Notes under the pieces: generated by a model
Seen by the model: only the letters and a program-made list of their open reading frames with translations
What the model was told of the DNA's origin: nothing
Database searches by the model: none
Position numbers and translations under genes: made by a program
Shown here: positions 1-6,748 of the stretch, piece by piece
Numbering within the stretch: the stretch's first letter is position 1
Layout: each line of letters opens with the position of its first letter
Source of the DNA: DASSHC01 sp035693105
GTDB taxonomy: Bacteria; Chloroflexota; Chloroflexia; Thermomicrobiales; Thermomicrobiaceae
Length of the DNA stretch: 12,675 nt
Assembly (NCBI GenBank): GCA_035693105.1
Contig: DASSHC010000387.1
Span: forward strand, 1 to 12,675
Direction: 5' to 3'

Positions 1-72
1 CGCCAGCACCGGCACCACCAGGCCCCCCGTGAAGACCCGGCTCCAACGTATATCCCTGAGCAACGCGATCAT
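1..72 (-). CDS. N-terminal start of a membrane protein, cut by the window edge
   Basis: Only the first 24 codons are visible, running leftward off the window from an ATG at 72. The peptide starts MIALLRDIRWSRVF and continues into a hydrophobic stretch (GGLVVPVLA), which looks like a short basic cytoplasmic tail entering a first membrane segment. The start is well supported: an AGGAG Shine-Dalgarno sequence lies 6 bases upstream of the ATG (plus-strand positions 79-83). The gene follows the acyl-CoA synthetase on the same strand, 178 bases away and separated from it by a strong hairpin, so it is probably its own transcription unit. An 8-bp inverted repeat (116-123 with 132-139) sits about 44 bases upstream of the start and could be an operator, but nothing proves that. 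No function can be named from 24 residues. Confidence 0.6.
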   Translation of the reverse strand, partial: MIALLRDIRWSRVFTGGLVVPVLA

Positions 73-202
73 GTTCGACTCCTGCAACAGCCCGCGATCG
101 ACTACAGCCCGATCCTACCGCCGGGGTGTAGCGGCGGTATCGCGAGACTGTGGCGGATCTGTGACAGGAGAATCGGGCTTTCGTTGGTGCCGCGCCCGCC
201 TG

Positions 203-237
203 TTCGTCGGGGCGACCCACCGGGTCGCCCCGACGAA
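203..237. repeat. Perfect 16-bp palindrome (family A), possible terminator
   Basis: Positions 203-218 are the exact reverse complement of 222-237, with a 3-base loop. The core is GTCGGGGCGACCC and its complement. It begins 13 bases after the stop codon of the acyl-CoA synthetase, the right place for a terminator of that minus-strand gene, but no T-run follows on the minus strand. Palindromes of this GGGGCGACCC type are, from memory, widely dispersed in Chloroflexota and other GC-rich genomes, so it is probably a REP-like element that may also stop or protect transcripts. Confidence 0.75.
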
Positions 238-250
238 TCGATGGGTGGGC

Positions 251-1822
251 TTATTGCCGGGCGATGGCCGCCTGGCCGCCGCGCAGGACGAACTTCTGGA
301 TCTTGCCGGTCGCCGTCTTCGGCAGCTCGTCGACGAAGCGGAAGCTCTGGGGCACCTTGAAGTGGGCCATGTTGTCGCGCGCGAACTGGCGCAGGTCCTC
401 CTCCGTCGCGGTCGCGCCGGGCTGGCGGATGACGAAGGCATGCGGGGCCTCGCCCCAGCGCTCGTGCGGCATCCCGACGACCGCGACCTCCTGCACCGCC
501 GGGTGGCGCAGCAGCACGCCCTCCACCTCGACCGAGGAGATGTTCTCGCCGCCGCTGATGATCACGTCCTTGATGCGGTCGCGCACCTCGACGTAGCCGT
601 CGGGGTGGACCACCGCGGCGTCGCCGGTGTGGAAAAAGCCGCCGCGGAAGGCGGCCTCGGTCGCCTCGGGGTCGCGGTAGTAGCCCTGCATCACCACGTT
701 GCCGCGCACCACGATCTCGCCGATCTGCTGGCTGTCGTGGGCCACCTCCTGGCCGGCGTCGTCGACGACCAGCAACTCGCCGGAGGTGATCAGCTCCACC
801 CCCTGGCGCGCCTTGATCGTGGCGCGCTCAGCCGGCGCGAGGCCGGCGTGCTCGGCGCGCGGCTCGCAGATGGTGATGAAGGGCGAGACCTCGGTTAATC
901 CGTAGACGTGGGTGATCTCCCAGCCCAGCTCGCCCTCGACGCGCTCGATGGTGGCGGCCGCCGGCGGGGCGCCCGCGGTCAGCACGCGCACACCGGGCCG
1001 GGCCTGGCGCCGGAGCTCCTCGGGGCTGTTGGAGAGGCCGATCAGGACCGTCGGCGCGGCGCAGAGCATGGTGATCTGCTCATTGTTGATCGTCTGGTAG
1101 ACGGCGGCCGGCTCGACCCGGCGCAGGCAGACGTGGGTGCCGCCGACGGCGGTGACGATCCAGGTGAAGGTCCAGCCGTTGGCGTGGAACATCGGCAGCG
1201 TCCAGAGGTAGCGGTCGGATGGGGTCATGTGGACGTGGATCAGCGTGCCGACCACGTTCATGTAGGCGTTGCGGTGGGTGATCATGACGCCCTTGGGGTT
1301 GGCCGTGGTGCCGCTGGTGTAGTTGATCGTCAGCAGGTCGTCCTCGTCGATCGCCGGCCGGGGGAACTCGCCGGTCGACGCCGCCAGCAGGGCCTCGTAG
1401 TCGAGCCAGCCGGGCCGGTCGCCCTCCAGCGAGACGAAGTGCTCCACCGCCGGCAGCTCGGCGCGGATCCCATCCACCGCGTCGAGATAGTCGGGATCGA
1501 CGCAGACCACGCGCGCTTGGCTGTGGTTGATGATGTAGCTGAAGTCGCGTGGGCTGAGGCGGTAGTTGATCGGCACCAGCACGGCGCCGAGCCGCGGCAC
1601 GGCGTAATACGCCTCCAGGTGCTGGTGCGTGTTCGGCGCGATGTAGGCGACCCGGTCGCCGGGGCGCACGCCCAGCTTGTGGAGGGCCGATGACCAGCGG
1701 TCGCAGCGATCGAAGAATTGTGCGTAGGTCAGGCGGAGATCGCCATCGACCACCGCCTCGCGCTCGGGGTAGAGCGCGCGCGAGCGGCGCATGAACTCGA
1801 GTGGGGTCAGGGGCGTTTCCAT
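251..1822 (-). CDS. Acyl-CoA synthetase (AMP-forming, fatty-acid-CoA ligase type)
   Basis: A 523-residue member of the ANL adenylating superfamily. It should activate a carboxylic acid, probably a medium- or long-chain fatty acid, to an acyl-adenylate and then to acyl-CoA in the cytoplasm. All core motifs are present: P-loop YTSGTTANPKG (168-178), YGLTE (307-311), TGD (399-401), hinge RDRIKD (414-419), GGEN (424-427) and PKTATGK with the catalytic Lys507. Length is typical for the family. The start at 1822 was chosen because GGGAG lies 8 bases upstream and the family-like sequence begins there (METPLTPLEF); the 56 additional codons available upstream look non-coding. A promoter candidate lies about 100 bases upstream. 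The gene is divergent from the LLM oxidoreductase and is followed by the family A hairpin. The exact substrate is unknown; aryl or short-chain acids are possible alternatives. Confidence 0.93.
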   Translation of the reverse strand: METPLTPLEFMRRSRALYPEREAVVDGDLRLTYAQFFDRCDRWSSALHKLGVRPGDRVAYIAPNTHQHLEAYYAVPRLGAVLVPINYRLSPRDFSYIINHSQARVVCVDPDYLDAVDGIRAELPAVEHFVSLEGDRPGWLDYEALLAASTGEFPRPAIDEDDLLTINYTSGTTANPKGVMITHRNAYMNVVGTLIHVHMTPSDRYLWTLPMFHANGWTFTWIVTAVGGTHVCLRRVEPAAVYQTINNEQITMLCAAPTVLIGLSNSPEELRRQARPGVRVLTAGAPPAAATIERVEGELGWEITHVYGLTEVSPFITICEPRAEHAGLAPAERATIKARQGVELITSGELLVVDDAGQEVAHDSQQIGEIVVRGNVVMQGYYRDPEATEAAFRGGFFHTGDAAVVHPDGYVEVRDRIKDVIISGGENISSVEVEGVLLRHPAVQEVAVVGMPHERWGEAPHAFVIRQPGATATEEDLRQFARDNMAHFKVPQSFRFVDELPKTATGKIQKFVLRGGQAAIARQ

Positions 1823-1893
1823 GCCGTTCTCCCATCGCATGAGCCGGTGCCCATCCCGGAACGCGGCACCCGCCCGCCATCGTTCTCCGCGGC

Positions 1894-1914
1894 ACGACGC
1901 ACGACGCACGACGC
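1894..1914. repeat. Three tandem copies of a 7-base unit (ACGACGC)
   Basis: ACGACGC is repeated three times head to tail in the leader of the acyl-CoA synthetase, just downstream of its predicted transcription start. It is a short tandem repeat with no spacers, so it is not a CRISPR. No function is evident. Confidence 0.7.
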
Positions 1915-1925
1915 AGGATGGCGCC

Positions 1926-1954
1926 ATCGTGATCCCGCCCGCGGGTACTGTCAA
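1926..1954 (-). promoter_or_regulatory. Sigma70-like promoter candidate for the acyl-CoA synthetase
   Basis: Read on the minus strand, a consensus -35 box TTGACA (1949-1954) is followed by a 17-base spacer and a poor -10 box CACGAT (1926-1931, 3 of 6 matches). Transcription would start near 1919, giving a leader of about 97 bases. The perfect -35 and ideal spacing support it; the weak -10 lowers confidence. Confidence 0.42.
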
Positions 1955-2049
1955 GTCGCCGGCGCTTTTGGCGGGGTGCGCGACGGACACTGGCGCCCCT
2001 GCCGGGGTGGGAGTGGCTGACGCTCAGGCTTGGGTGCGGCGTGCGGCTT

Positions 2050-2165
2050 GGATCCCTCGACTGCGCTCGGGATGACAGGGTTAGATTTGGGGCCTGGCGG
2101 ACGAGGCAAGTCGTTGTCGTCAGTCCCTAACTCTGCCTGTCATCCCGAGCGGAGTCGAGGGATCC
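2050..2165. repeat. Family B inverted-repeat element, copy 1
   Basis: The left arm (2050-2079) and right arm (2136-2165) are reverse complements over 30 bases with one mismatch. Arms contain GGATCCCTCGACTGCGCTCG. The 56-base spacer includes GTTGTCGTC, which is shared with the second copy at 6989-7107, so the whole unit of about 117 bases seems to have been copied, not just the arms. It carries no gene and resembles a MITE or REP-type element. It sits between the divergent acyl-CoA synthetase and LLM genes. I see no clear target-site duplication. Confidence 0.8.
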
Positions 2166-2236
2166 GTGCTTCCAGACCGCCGAGGCTCCGGGTATGATCC
2201 GCCGCGACGACGATCAACACGGGGAAGGGGGCAGTC

Positions 2237-3139
2237 ATGCGCTTTGGGGTCTCGTTGCCGACCTATCCGGCCGGGGCGACGATCGAGGGCTTCACGGCGG
2301 TGGCGCGGGCGGCGGAGTCGCTCGGCTTCGTCTCGGCCTGGGCCACCGACCACGTGATCCTGCCGGCCGACCACAGCGGTCCCTACGGCTCGATCTTCGA
2401 GCCGCTGGAGACGCTCGCCTACCTGGCGGCGCTGACCTCCCAGGTGCGGCTCGGTATCTCGGTGATCGTGGTGCCGCAGCGCAATGGGGTGCTGCTGGCC
2501 AAGGAACTGGCCACGCTCGATCAGCTCGCGCGCGGGCGGTTGATCGCCGGGGTCGGCGTCGGCTGGAGCGAGGCCGAGTTCAGCATGCTCGGCGCCGGTG
2601 GGATCTTTCATGAGCGCGGCAAGCTGCTCGACGAGACGCTGCGGCTCTGGCAGCACCTCTGGACCGAGCCGGAAACACCCTTCCGCGGCCGCTACTACGA
2701 CCTGCCGCCGGTGGCCTTCGGTCCGCTGCCGTTGCAGCCGGGCGGCCCGCCGATCTGGGTCGGCGGCTCGGCGGAGGGCGCGCTGCGCCGCACGGTGCGC
2801 TACGGTCAGGCCTGGCATCCGGTGGGCGCCTCGGTCGAGCAGGTCGCGGCCGGCGCCGCCCGGCTGCGCGAGCTGGCCGCCTCAGCCGGCAAGCCAGCCC
2901 CGGCGATCGCGCCCCGGCTGCCGATGTTCATCGGGCAACGCTCAAGCGCGGCGCCGATGAGCGCCAACCCGCAGCGCGTGCTGGAGGGAGAGCCGGAGGA
3001 GCTGATCGCCGCGCTGCGCGCCTACCAGGAGGCCGGCGCCGCCGAGATTGTCTGTCACTTCGGCACGCCGCCCGGCGCCTCGGTGGTGGGGCAGATGGAG
3101 CGCTTCCAGCGCGCGGTGATGCCGGCGTTCGCGGGCTAG
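2237..3139 (+). CDS. LLM class F420/FMN-dependent oxidoreductase (Rv2161c-like)
   Basis: A 300-residue luciferase-like (LLM) TIM-barrel oxidoreductase that probably uses reduced F420 or FMN to act on an unknown organic substrate in the cytoplasm. Diagnostic features are the N-terminal strand MRFGVSLPTY, the TDHVILP segment (37-43), the conserved block VRLGISVIVVP (70-80), LLAKELATLDQLARGRL (86-102) with GVGVGW (105-110), the LWTE segment (141-144) and PPIWVGG (171-177). The order and length match the probable F420-dependent subfamily typified by Rv2161c. The start is supported by a purine-rich GGGGAAGGGGG tract ending 5 bases before the ATG. It faces the acyl-CoA synthetase divergently and ends 28 bases from the convergent DUF4239 gene, with no visible terminator between. 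Cofactor choice cannot be settled from sequence alone. Confidence 0.9.
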   Translation: MRFGVSLPTYPAGATIEGFTAVARAAESLGFVSAWATDHVILPADHSGPYGSIFEPLETLAYLAALTSQVRLGISVIVVPQRNGVLLAKELATLDQLARGRLIAGVGVGWSEAEFSMLGAGGIFHERGKLLDETLRLWQHLWTEPETPFRGRYYDLPPVAFGPLPLQPGGPPIWVGGSAEGALRRTVRYGQAWHPVGASVEQVAAGAARLRELAASAGKPAPAIAPRLPMFIGQRSSAAPMSANPQRVLEGEPEELIAALRAYQEAGAAEIVCHFGTPPGASVVGQMERFQRAVMPAFAG

Positions 3140-3167
3140 TCGCCGTGCCGAAGGTCACCGGCAGGCA

Positions 3168-3980
3168 TCACGGCTCGGAGGCCGGTGCCATCGAGGTCGG
3201 CGTCGCCTCCAGATCGATGGCGTGGAACTGGAGCATGGCGTGCTCGAAGGGCTGCTTACTCACCGGGGCGACCCCGGTGAAGGGCTGGTTGAGGCTGAAG
3301 ACCAGGAAGAGAATGCCGCCGATCAGGCCGGACAGCAGGGCCGTCATGATCAGGTGGGCCCGCAGGCTGTTGAGCTGAAAGAAGTAGGTAAAGGCCACCG
3401 TGACGAGGCCCCCGCCGAACAGCACCGGCCAGAAGAGGGGCGGCATCGAATCCTCTTCGGAGAGGTGGCGCAGGTGGCGCCGTAGCTCCAGGTCGTGCAG
3501 GCGATCCTCGGCGCTGACCAGAATCTCGCGCTGCAGCTCGTCGCTGGGCTGGTACTGCCGGTAGATATCCCAGATCGGGTTCAGCAGATCGGGCGTCGTG
3601 TGCGGCAGGAGTTCACCGTGGGTGGCCCACTCCCGGCTAGTCACCTGGTCCGCATAGGTGCGCAGCGCGGCCTGGGCCCGCTGTCGCTGCGGCTCCGGCA
3701 AGATCTGCGTATCGCGGTAGGCCTGAACGAGCACGGCAGCCTCGGTGCTGACCGCGGAGCCCACCATCGAATACTGCTCCCAGACGACGATCACGACGAA
3801 CGCCAGGATCACGGCGTAGATCACGCCGACCACGGCGTAGATGAACCCGGCGACGTCGTTCCACTCGATGATGCCGCGCAGCTTCAAGACGCGGCGCACG
3901 AAGAGCAGGCCTGCCGCGCCGATGATCATCGAGCCCGCCACGACGAGAATGAGCCAGAAGAACAAGATGACGGTCTGCAT
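3168..3980 (-). CDS. Bestrophin-like DUF4239 membrane protein, copy A
   Basis: A 270-residue inner-membrane protein of the DUF4239 (bestrophin-like) family, whose members are thought to resemble ion channels but are uncharacterised. Four hydrophobic segments are visible at about 3-27, 43-67, 181-201 and 209-229, in a 2 + 2 arrangement around a soluble, charged central domain (68-178). Conserved blocks include KLRGIIEWNDVAG (33-45), HGELLPHTTPDLLNPIW (121-137) and SLNQPFTG (229-236). The ATG at 3980 has GGAG nine bases upstream. A good promoter (4050-4078) gives a leader of about 63 bases, so copy A can be expressed independently of copy B, which lies 291 bases upstream on the same strand. The gene converges on the LLM oxidoreductase. 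Ion selectivity and role are unknown. Confidence 0.85.
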   Translation of the reverse strand: MQTVILFFWLILVVAGSMIIGAAGLLFVRRVLKLRGIIEWNDVAGFIYAVVGVIYAVILAFVVIVVWEQYSMVGSAVSTEAAVLVQAYRDTQILPEPQRQRAQAALRTYADQVTSREWATHGELLPHTTPDLLNPIWDIYRQYQPSDELQREILVSAEDRLHDLELRRHLRHLSEEDSMPPLFWPVLFGGGLVTVAFTYFFQLNSLRAHLIMTALLSGLIGGILFLVFSLNQPFTGVAPVSKQPFEHAMLQFHAIDLEATPTSMAPASEP

Positions 3981-4049
3981 GCTCGCGCTCTCCGATCACC
4001 ACGCGGGACGCCCTGGCTTGAGCGCACGCACGAGTAGAGGTAGACTGCG

Positions 4050-4078
4050 ATTATCACTGAATTGTGTGCGAAGGGCAA
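4050..4078 (-). promoter_or_regulatory. Sigma70-like promoter for DUF4239 copy A
   Basis: On the minus strand, TTGCCC (4073-4078, 4 of 6 matches) is followed by exactly 17 bases and GATAAT (4050-4055, 5 of 6). It lies in the most AT-rich stretch of the 3981-4271 gap. The predicted start of transcription is near 4043. This is the best -10 box I find in the window. The rest of that gap (4079-4271) shows no gene. Confidence 0.6.
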
Positions 4079-4271
4079 TAGCCGTGGTAACGAAGCTGCC
4101 GAGATTTGCTGTTTTCGTATCGTCATTCGATCGGATGGCTGGCGCCGAACACAGCCTGGGGGAGACCTCGTCGTGGCGCTGCGTGTATGAGAGATGGCAG
4201 CTCTCGCGCAAATGCGGCCCGCGGCGTCGACCGCGGCGCGATCGAGCAGCGTCGAGCGCGTCTGTCCGGCG

Positions 4272-5078
4272 TCAGGGAGCGCTTGCCGGCGGCGGCGGCG
4301 TGCCGGGCAGGTCGATGGCGTGCATCTGGAGCATGGCGTGCTCGAAGGGGCGCTTGCTGACCGGGGCGAGCCCGGTGAAGGGCTGGTTCAGGCTGAAGAC
4401 CAGGAAGAGCACCCCGCCGACCAGCCCCGCCAGCAGCGCGACCATGACCAGGTGCGCCCGCAGACTCTCCAGCTGGAAGAAGTAGCTGAAGGCGACGGTG
4501 ACGATGCCGCCACCGATCAGCACCGGCCAGAAGAGGAGCGGCAGCGAGTCCTCACCCGAGAGGTGGCGCAGGTGGCGCTGCAACTCCAGGTTGTGCAGGC
4601 GATCCTCGGCGCTGACCAGGAGTTGCTGCTGCAAGGCGTCGCTGGGGTGCTGCTGCCGGTAGATGGCCCAGATCGGGTTGAGCAAATCCGGGGTGGTGTG
4701 CGGCAGCAGTTCACCGTGGGTGGCCCACTCCTCGGTGGTCACCTCCTCGCCGTAGTTGCGCAGCGCGGTCTGCGCCTGTTGCTGCTGCGGCTGGGGCAGG
4801 ATGGCGGTGTCGCGATAGGAGACGACCAGCGCGGCGGCCTCGGTGCTGACCGCGGTGCTGACGGCCGAGTATTTCTGCCAGACGACGACGACCACGAAGG
4901 CCAGGATGACACCGTAGATGACGCCGACCACGGCGTAGATGAATCCGGCGACGTCGTTCCATTCGATGATGCCGCGCAGCTTCGCCACCCGGCGCACGAA
5001 GAGGAGTCCCGCCGCGCCGAGCGCCATCGAGACCGAGACGGTCAGGAAGAACCAGAAGAAGAGGATCGCGGTCTGCAC
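4272..5078 (-). CDS. Bestrophin-like DUF4239 membrane protein, copy B
   Basis: A paralogue of the 3168-3980 gene, about 79% identical over the first 257 residues by hand count, with the same four membrane segments and central domain. Differences cluster in the first membrane segment and the region between the conserved YRD and LVSAEDRLH blocks; the tail is shorter and proline-rich. I choose the GTG at 5078, giving 268 residues, over the in-frame GTG at 5084. The 5078 codon aligns with the ATG of copy A, and the shared leader GATCGGAGAGCG puts GGAG nine bases from 5078 but only three from 5084. Homology between the two genes extends about 20 bases into the leader and then stops. A poor promoter-like pair (TTGCTT at 5172-5177, GACACT at 5149-5154, 17-base spacer) lies upstream. 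Function is unknown. Confidence 0.83.
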   Translation of the reverse strand: MQTAILFFWFFLTVSVSMALGAAGLLFVRRVAKLRGIIEWNDVAGFIYAVVGVIYGVILAFVVVVVWQKYSAVSTAVSTEAAALVVSYRDTAILPQPQQQQAQTALRNYGEEVTTEEWATHGELLPHTTPDLLNPIWAIYRQQHPSDALQQQLLVSAEDRLHNLELQRHLRHLSGEDSLPLLFWPVLIGGGIVTVAFSYFFQLESLRAHLVMVALLAGLVGGVLFLVFSLNQPFTGLAPVSKRPFEHAMLQMHAIDLPGTPPPPASAP

Positions 5079-5215
5079 GCTCACGCTCTCCGATCAGGTC
5101 AGCGGGCGCGGTCTCAGGTGATCCGCGCGCCCACTCGCGGTCTGCGTGAGTGTCAGCGACCGGCGCGCGTAAAGCAATGGTCGTGGCAGCCAGAGGGGTG
5201 AGAATGCACGCGCGC

Positions 5216-5398
5216 TTAGGCTGGGATCGCGGCCGTGCGCGTCCAGGCGCCGATGAAGGCTGGGGTCACCAGTGTGGCGTCGAGCGCCACCGCCTCCGCG
5301 CGCAGGCGCTCGGCCAGGGTTTCGATGCCGACCTCCGCGGCGGTGGCGATCCCGGCGCGCTCGATTATCGGCAGCAGGGTGCGGGTGATGCGGCGCGC
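5216..5398 (-). pseudogene. C-terminal fragment of another gene, possibly a methyltransferase
   Basis: In a third frame directly after the STAND remnant, 60 codons read ARRITRTLLPIIERAG and continue through ETLAERLRAE to PAFIGAWTRTAAIPA and a TAA stop at 5216. There is no start codon with a ribosome site. The composition looks like real protein. The closing pattern (LxxRLRAE, then about 13 residues, then GAWTR) reminds me of the C-terminal end of some class I SAM-dependent methyltransferases in Chloroflexota, but that is memory and unverified. It is probably the tail of a lost gene joined by deletion to the STAND fragment. Alternatively it could be the true end of the STAND protein after a frameshift. 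Confidence 0.42.
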
Positions 5399-5399
5399 C

Positions 5400-6477
5400 G
5401 GTCGACACCTCGTGGATGTGGGCGAGCCAGGCGGCGGTCGGCTCAAGGCGCCAGTCGTGCGCGAAGACGCCGTAGGGCCGCCCCGCCACCACGAAATCGG
5501 CCTCGGGCGAGCGCCGCATCTGAATACTGGTAAAGTGCGGTTCGAGGAACTCCGGCTCGGCGATGGCGATGCAGTTCCAGGCCAGCCGGGGCTGGGTGAT
5601 CCACTGGATGCAGCAGTTGATGGCGGTCAGGTTGAGCGCCGGTGACACGCCCTGATGAGCCTGCTGGTGCATCCAGAAGCGCAGGTAGAGCAGCTCCTCG
5701 CCGGCCCTGAGCGGTCCATGGCGCCGCGCTGGGGACGTCGCGCGCCAGCCGCTCCAGCAGGATGCGCACGACGTCGGGCTCGCTTACCGGGCCGAACGCG
5801 CCCACGCTCTCGCCGCGGCTCAGTACGTCGGCGACGAGCGCCAGCGCCAGCGGGTGGCCGTGGGTGAAGGCCAGCAGACCGGCGTGATGCGCTTCCGGGA
5901 TGCCGCGCGCGGCCAGGTAGGTGCGGCTCTCCTCGGGCCGCAGGTTGCCCAGCGGCAGGAGATGGACCAGACCGGCCCAATCGAGATCCGTGCGCCAGGC
6001 GGGCCGCGGAGGCGTGCGCCCGGCCAGCACCACCAGGCTCTCGACCGGCAGTTGCGGCAGGAAGCGCTCGCGCAGCCAGTCGTCCAGCGGTGTGAGCGTT
6101 TCGTAGGTGTCGATGAGCAGCAGGCCCCGCGGCGGCGAGCGCGCCAGGGGCGAGGAAGGCTCGTCCGCCGGACCGATGGCCTGCCCGAGCGCGCGCAGGA
6201 ACCCCGGCGGCGAGGGATCGACGTCGCGCCCGTCGACGCGCACGACCGGCCTGCCGGCTTCCGCGGCGAGGCGCGCATACTCGCGCAGCAGTGCCGTCTT
6301 GCCGACGCCGCCTGGCCCCCGGATGCAGAGCACGGCGAAGGACGGCTCGACGCCGAGGAGCGCCGAGCGGACGAGCTCAAGCTCGGCCAGCCGCCCCACG
6401 AAGCGCCCGCGCCGTGCCGCCGCTAGCCGATCGGCCAGACGCCCAGGATGCTCGGTACCGGATGATGGTGTGGACAT
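5400..6477 (-). pseudogene. Broken STAND/AAA ATPase gene (frameshifted, internally deleted)
   Basis: The first 251 codons from the ATG at 6477 (GGGGG site 4 bases upstream) encode a convincing STAND-type P-loop ATPase module: RFVGR (25-29), Walker A GPGGVGKT (54-61), Walker B LLLIDTYE (119-126), a VVLAGR sensor strand (149-154) and a HGHPLAL motif (207-213). At about 5725 this frame turns into Ala/Pro/Arg-rich shadow sequence. From 5720 a different frame carries plausible protein for 107 codons (GEELLYLRFWMHQQ through YGVFAHDWRLEP to HIHEV), then breaks again at about 5400. From memory, intact Chloroflexota relatives have a winged-helix region of well over 100 residues between these two parts and a helix-turn-helix end, both absent here. 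The gene is therefore a remnant with deletions. A truncated ATPase of 344 residues could still be translated. It follows the lipoprotein gene by 28 bases. Confidence 0.7.
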
Positions 6478-6505
6478 GGCACCCCCGCGGCTGCGGCGAC
6501 GCCGG

Positions 6506-6748
6506 CTACGGGGTGGCGGCCGGCGTGCCGGCGCCGGGAGAGGCGGTCGGCGTGCCCGGCTGGATGATCAACCCCGGCTGCGAGGCGATCGGCGTGATCC
6601 GCTGCGGCAGTACGCTGTTGGCCGGCGGCCGGGTCGTGCTGCAGGCGTCGACGAGCAGGCCGACGGTCGATGCGCCGACTCCGAGCGCGAGCCAACGTCG
6701 CAGCAGCGCGCGCCGGGTCATGCCGCGTCGTTCACCGTCTCGATGCAT
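6506..6748 (-). CDS. Small Tat-type lipoprotein of unknown function
   Basis: An 80-residue exported protein. The N-terminus has a twin-arginine-like motif (TRRALLRR, residues 11-18), a hydrophobic stretch (WLALGVGASTVGLL) and a lipobox-like LVDAC with the acceptor Cys at 36. Asp at position -2 of the lipobox is unusual. The mature part would be only 45 residues, Pro/Thr-rich and low in complexity, so this may be a short surface lipoprotein or the leftover N-terminus of a larger solute-binding or enzyme lipoprotein. The start at 6748 is supported by a strong AGGAGG seven bases upstream; a second Met at residue 10 lacks such a site. It ends 28 bases before the STAND remnant on the same strand, so the two were probably co-transcribed. 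No conserved domain is recognised. Confidence 0.68.
   Translation of the reverse strand: MHRDGERRGMTRRALLRRWLALGVGASTVGLLVDACSTTRPPANSVLPQRITPIASQPGLIIQPGTPTASPGAGTPAATP

Larger units (their letters stand above)
1823..2236. other. 414-base divergent intergenic region
   Basis: This stretch separates the acyl-CoA synthetase and LLM oxidoreductase start codons. It holds a minus-strand promoter candidate (1926-1954), three tandem 7-base units (1894-1914), and a family B repeat element (2050-2165). A weak plus-strand -10 candidate, TATGAT, lies at 2193-2198 about 40 bases before the LLM start, but has no good -35 partner. The open frames that cross this region read the repeat arms (peptides such as DPSTPLGMT) and do not look like protein. 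Confidence 0.6.

Noticed and set aside
29..898. Plus-strand open frame of 289 codons covering the left edge and the end of the acyl-CoA synthetase gene
   Set aside because: It is antisense to a clear AMP-binding enzyme, reads through the family A palindrome, and has no family resemblance or ribosome site.
908..1693. Plus-strand open frame of 261 codons antisense to the acyl-CoA synthetase
   Set aside because: The low-complexity, Gly/Arg/Val-rich product is a shadow of the real gene.
1894..1914. Short repeat array as a CRISPR
   Set aside because: The 7-base units are directly adjacent, with no spacers, and no cas gene is present.
1823..1990. N-terminal extension of the acyl-CoA synthetase by 56 residues
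   Set aside because: The extension includes the 7-base tandem repeat and the promoter candidate, does not resemble the family, and the Met at 1822 has its own ribosome site.
2120..2818. Minus-strand open frame opposite the LLM oxidoreductase
   Set aside because: The end of its product comes from the family B repeat (DPSTPLGMT) and the rest mirrors LLM codons.
4079..4271. Small gene or remnant between the two DUF4239 copies
   Set aside because: Open frames here are short, have no ribosome site and no protein-like pattern. Nothing matches the DUF4239 sequence beyond the 20-base shared leader.
5094..5672. A separate 192-codon minus-strand gene
   Set aside because: Only its first part (to about 5400) looks like protein, and that belongs to the STAND remnant; the rest is Arg/Ala/His-rich shadow sequence.
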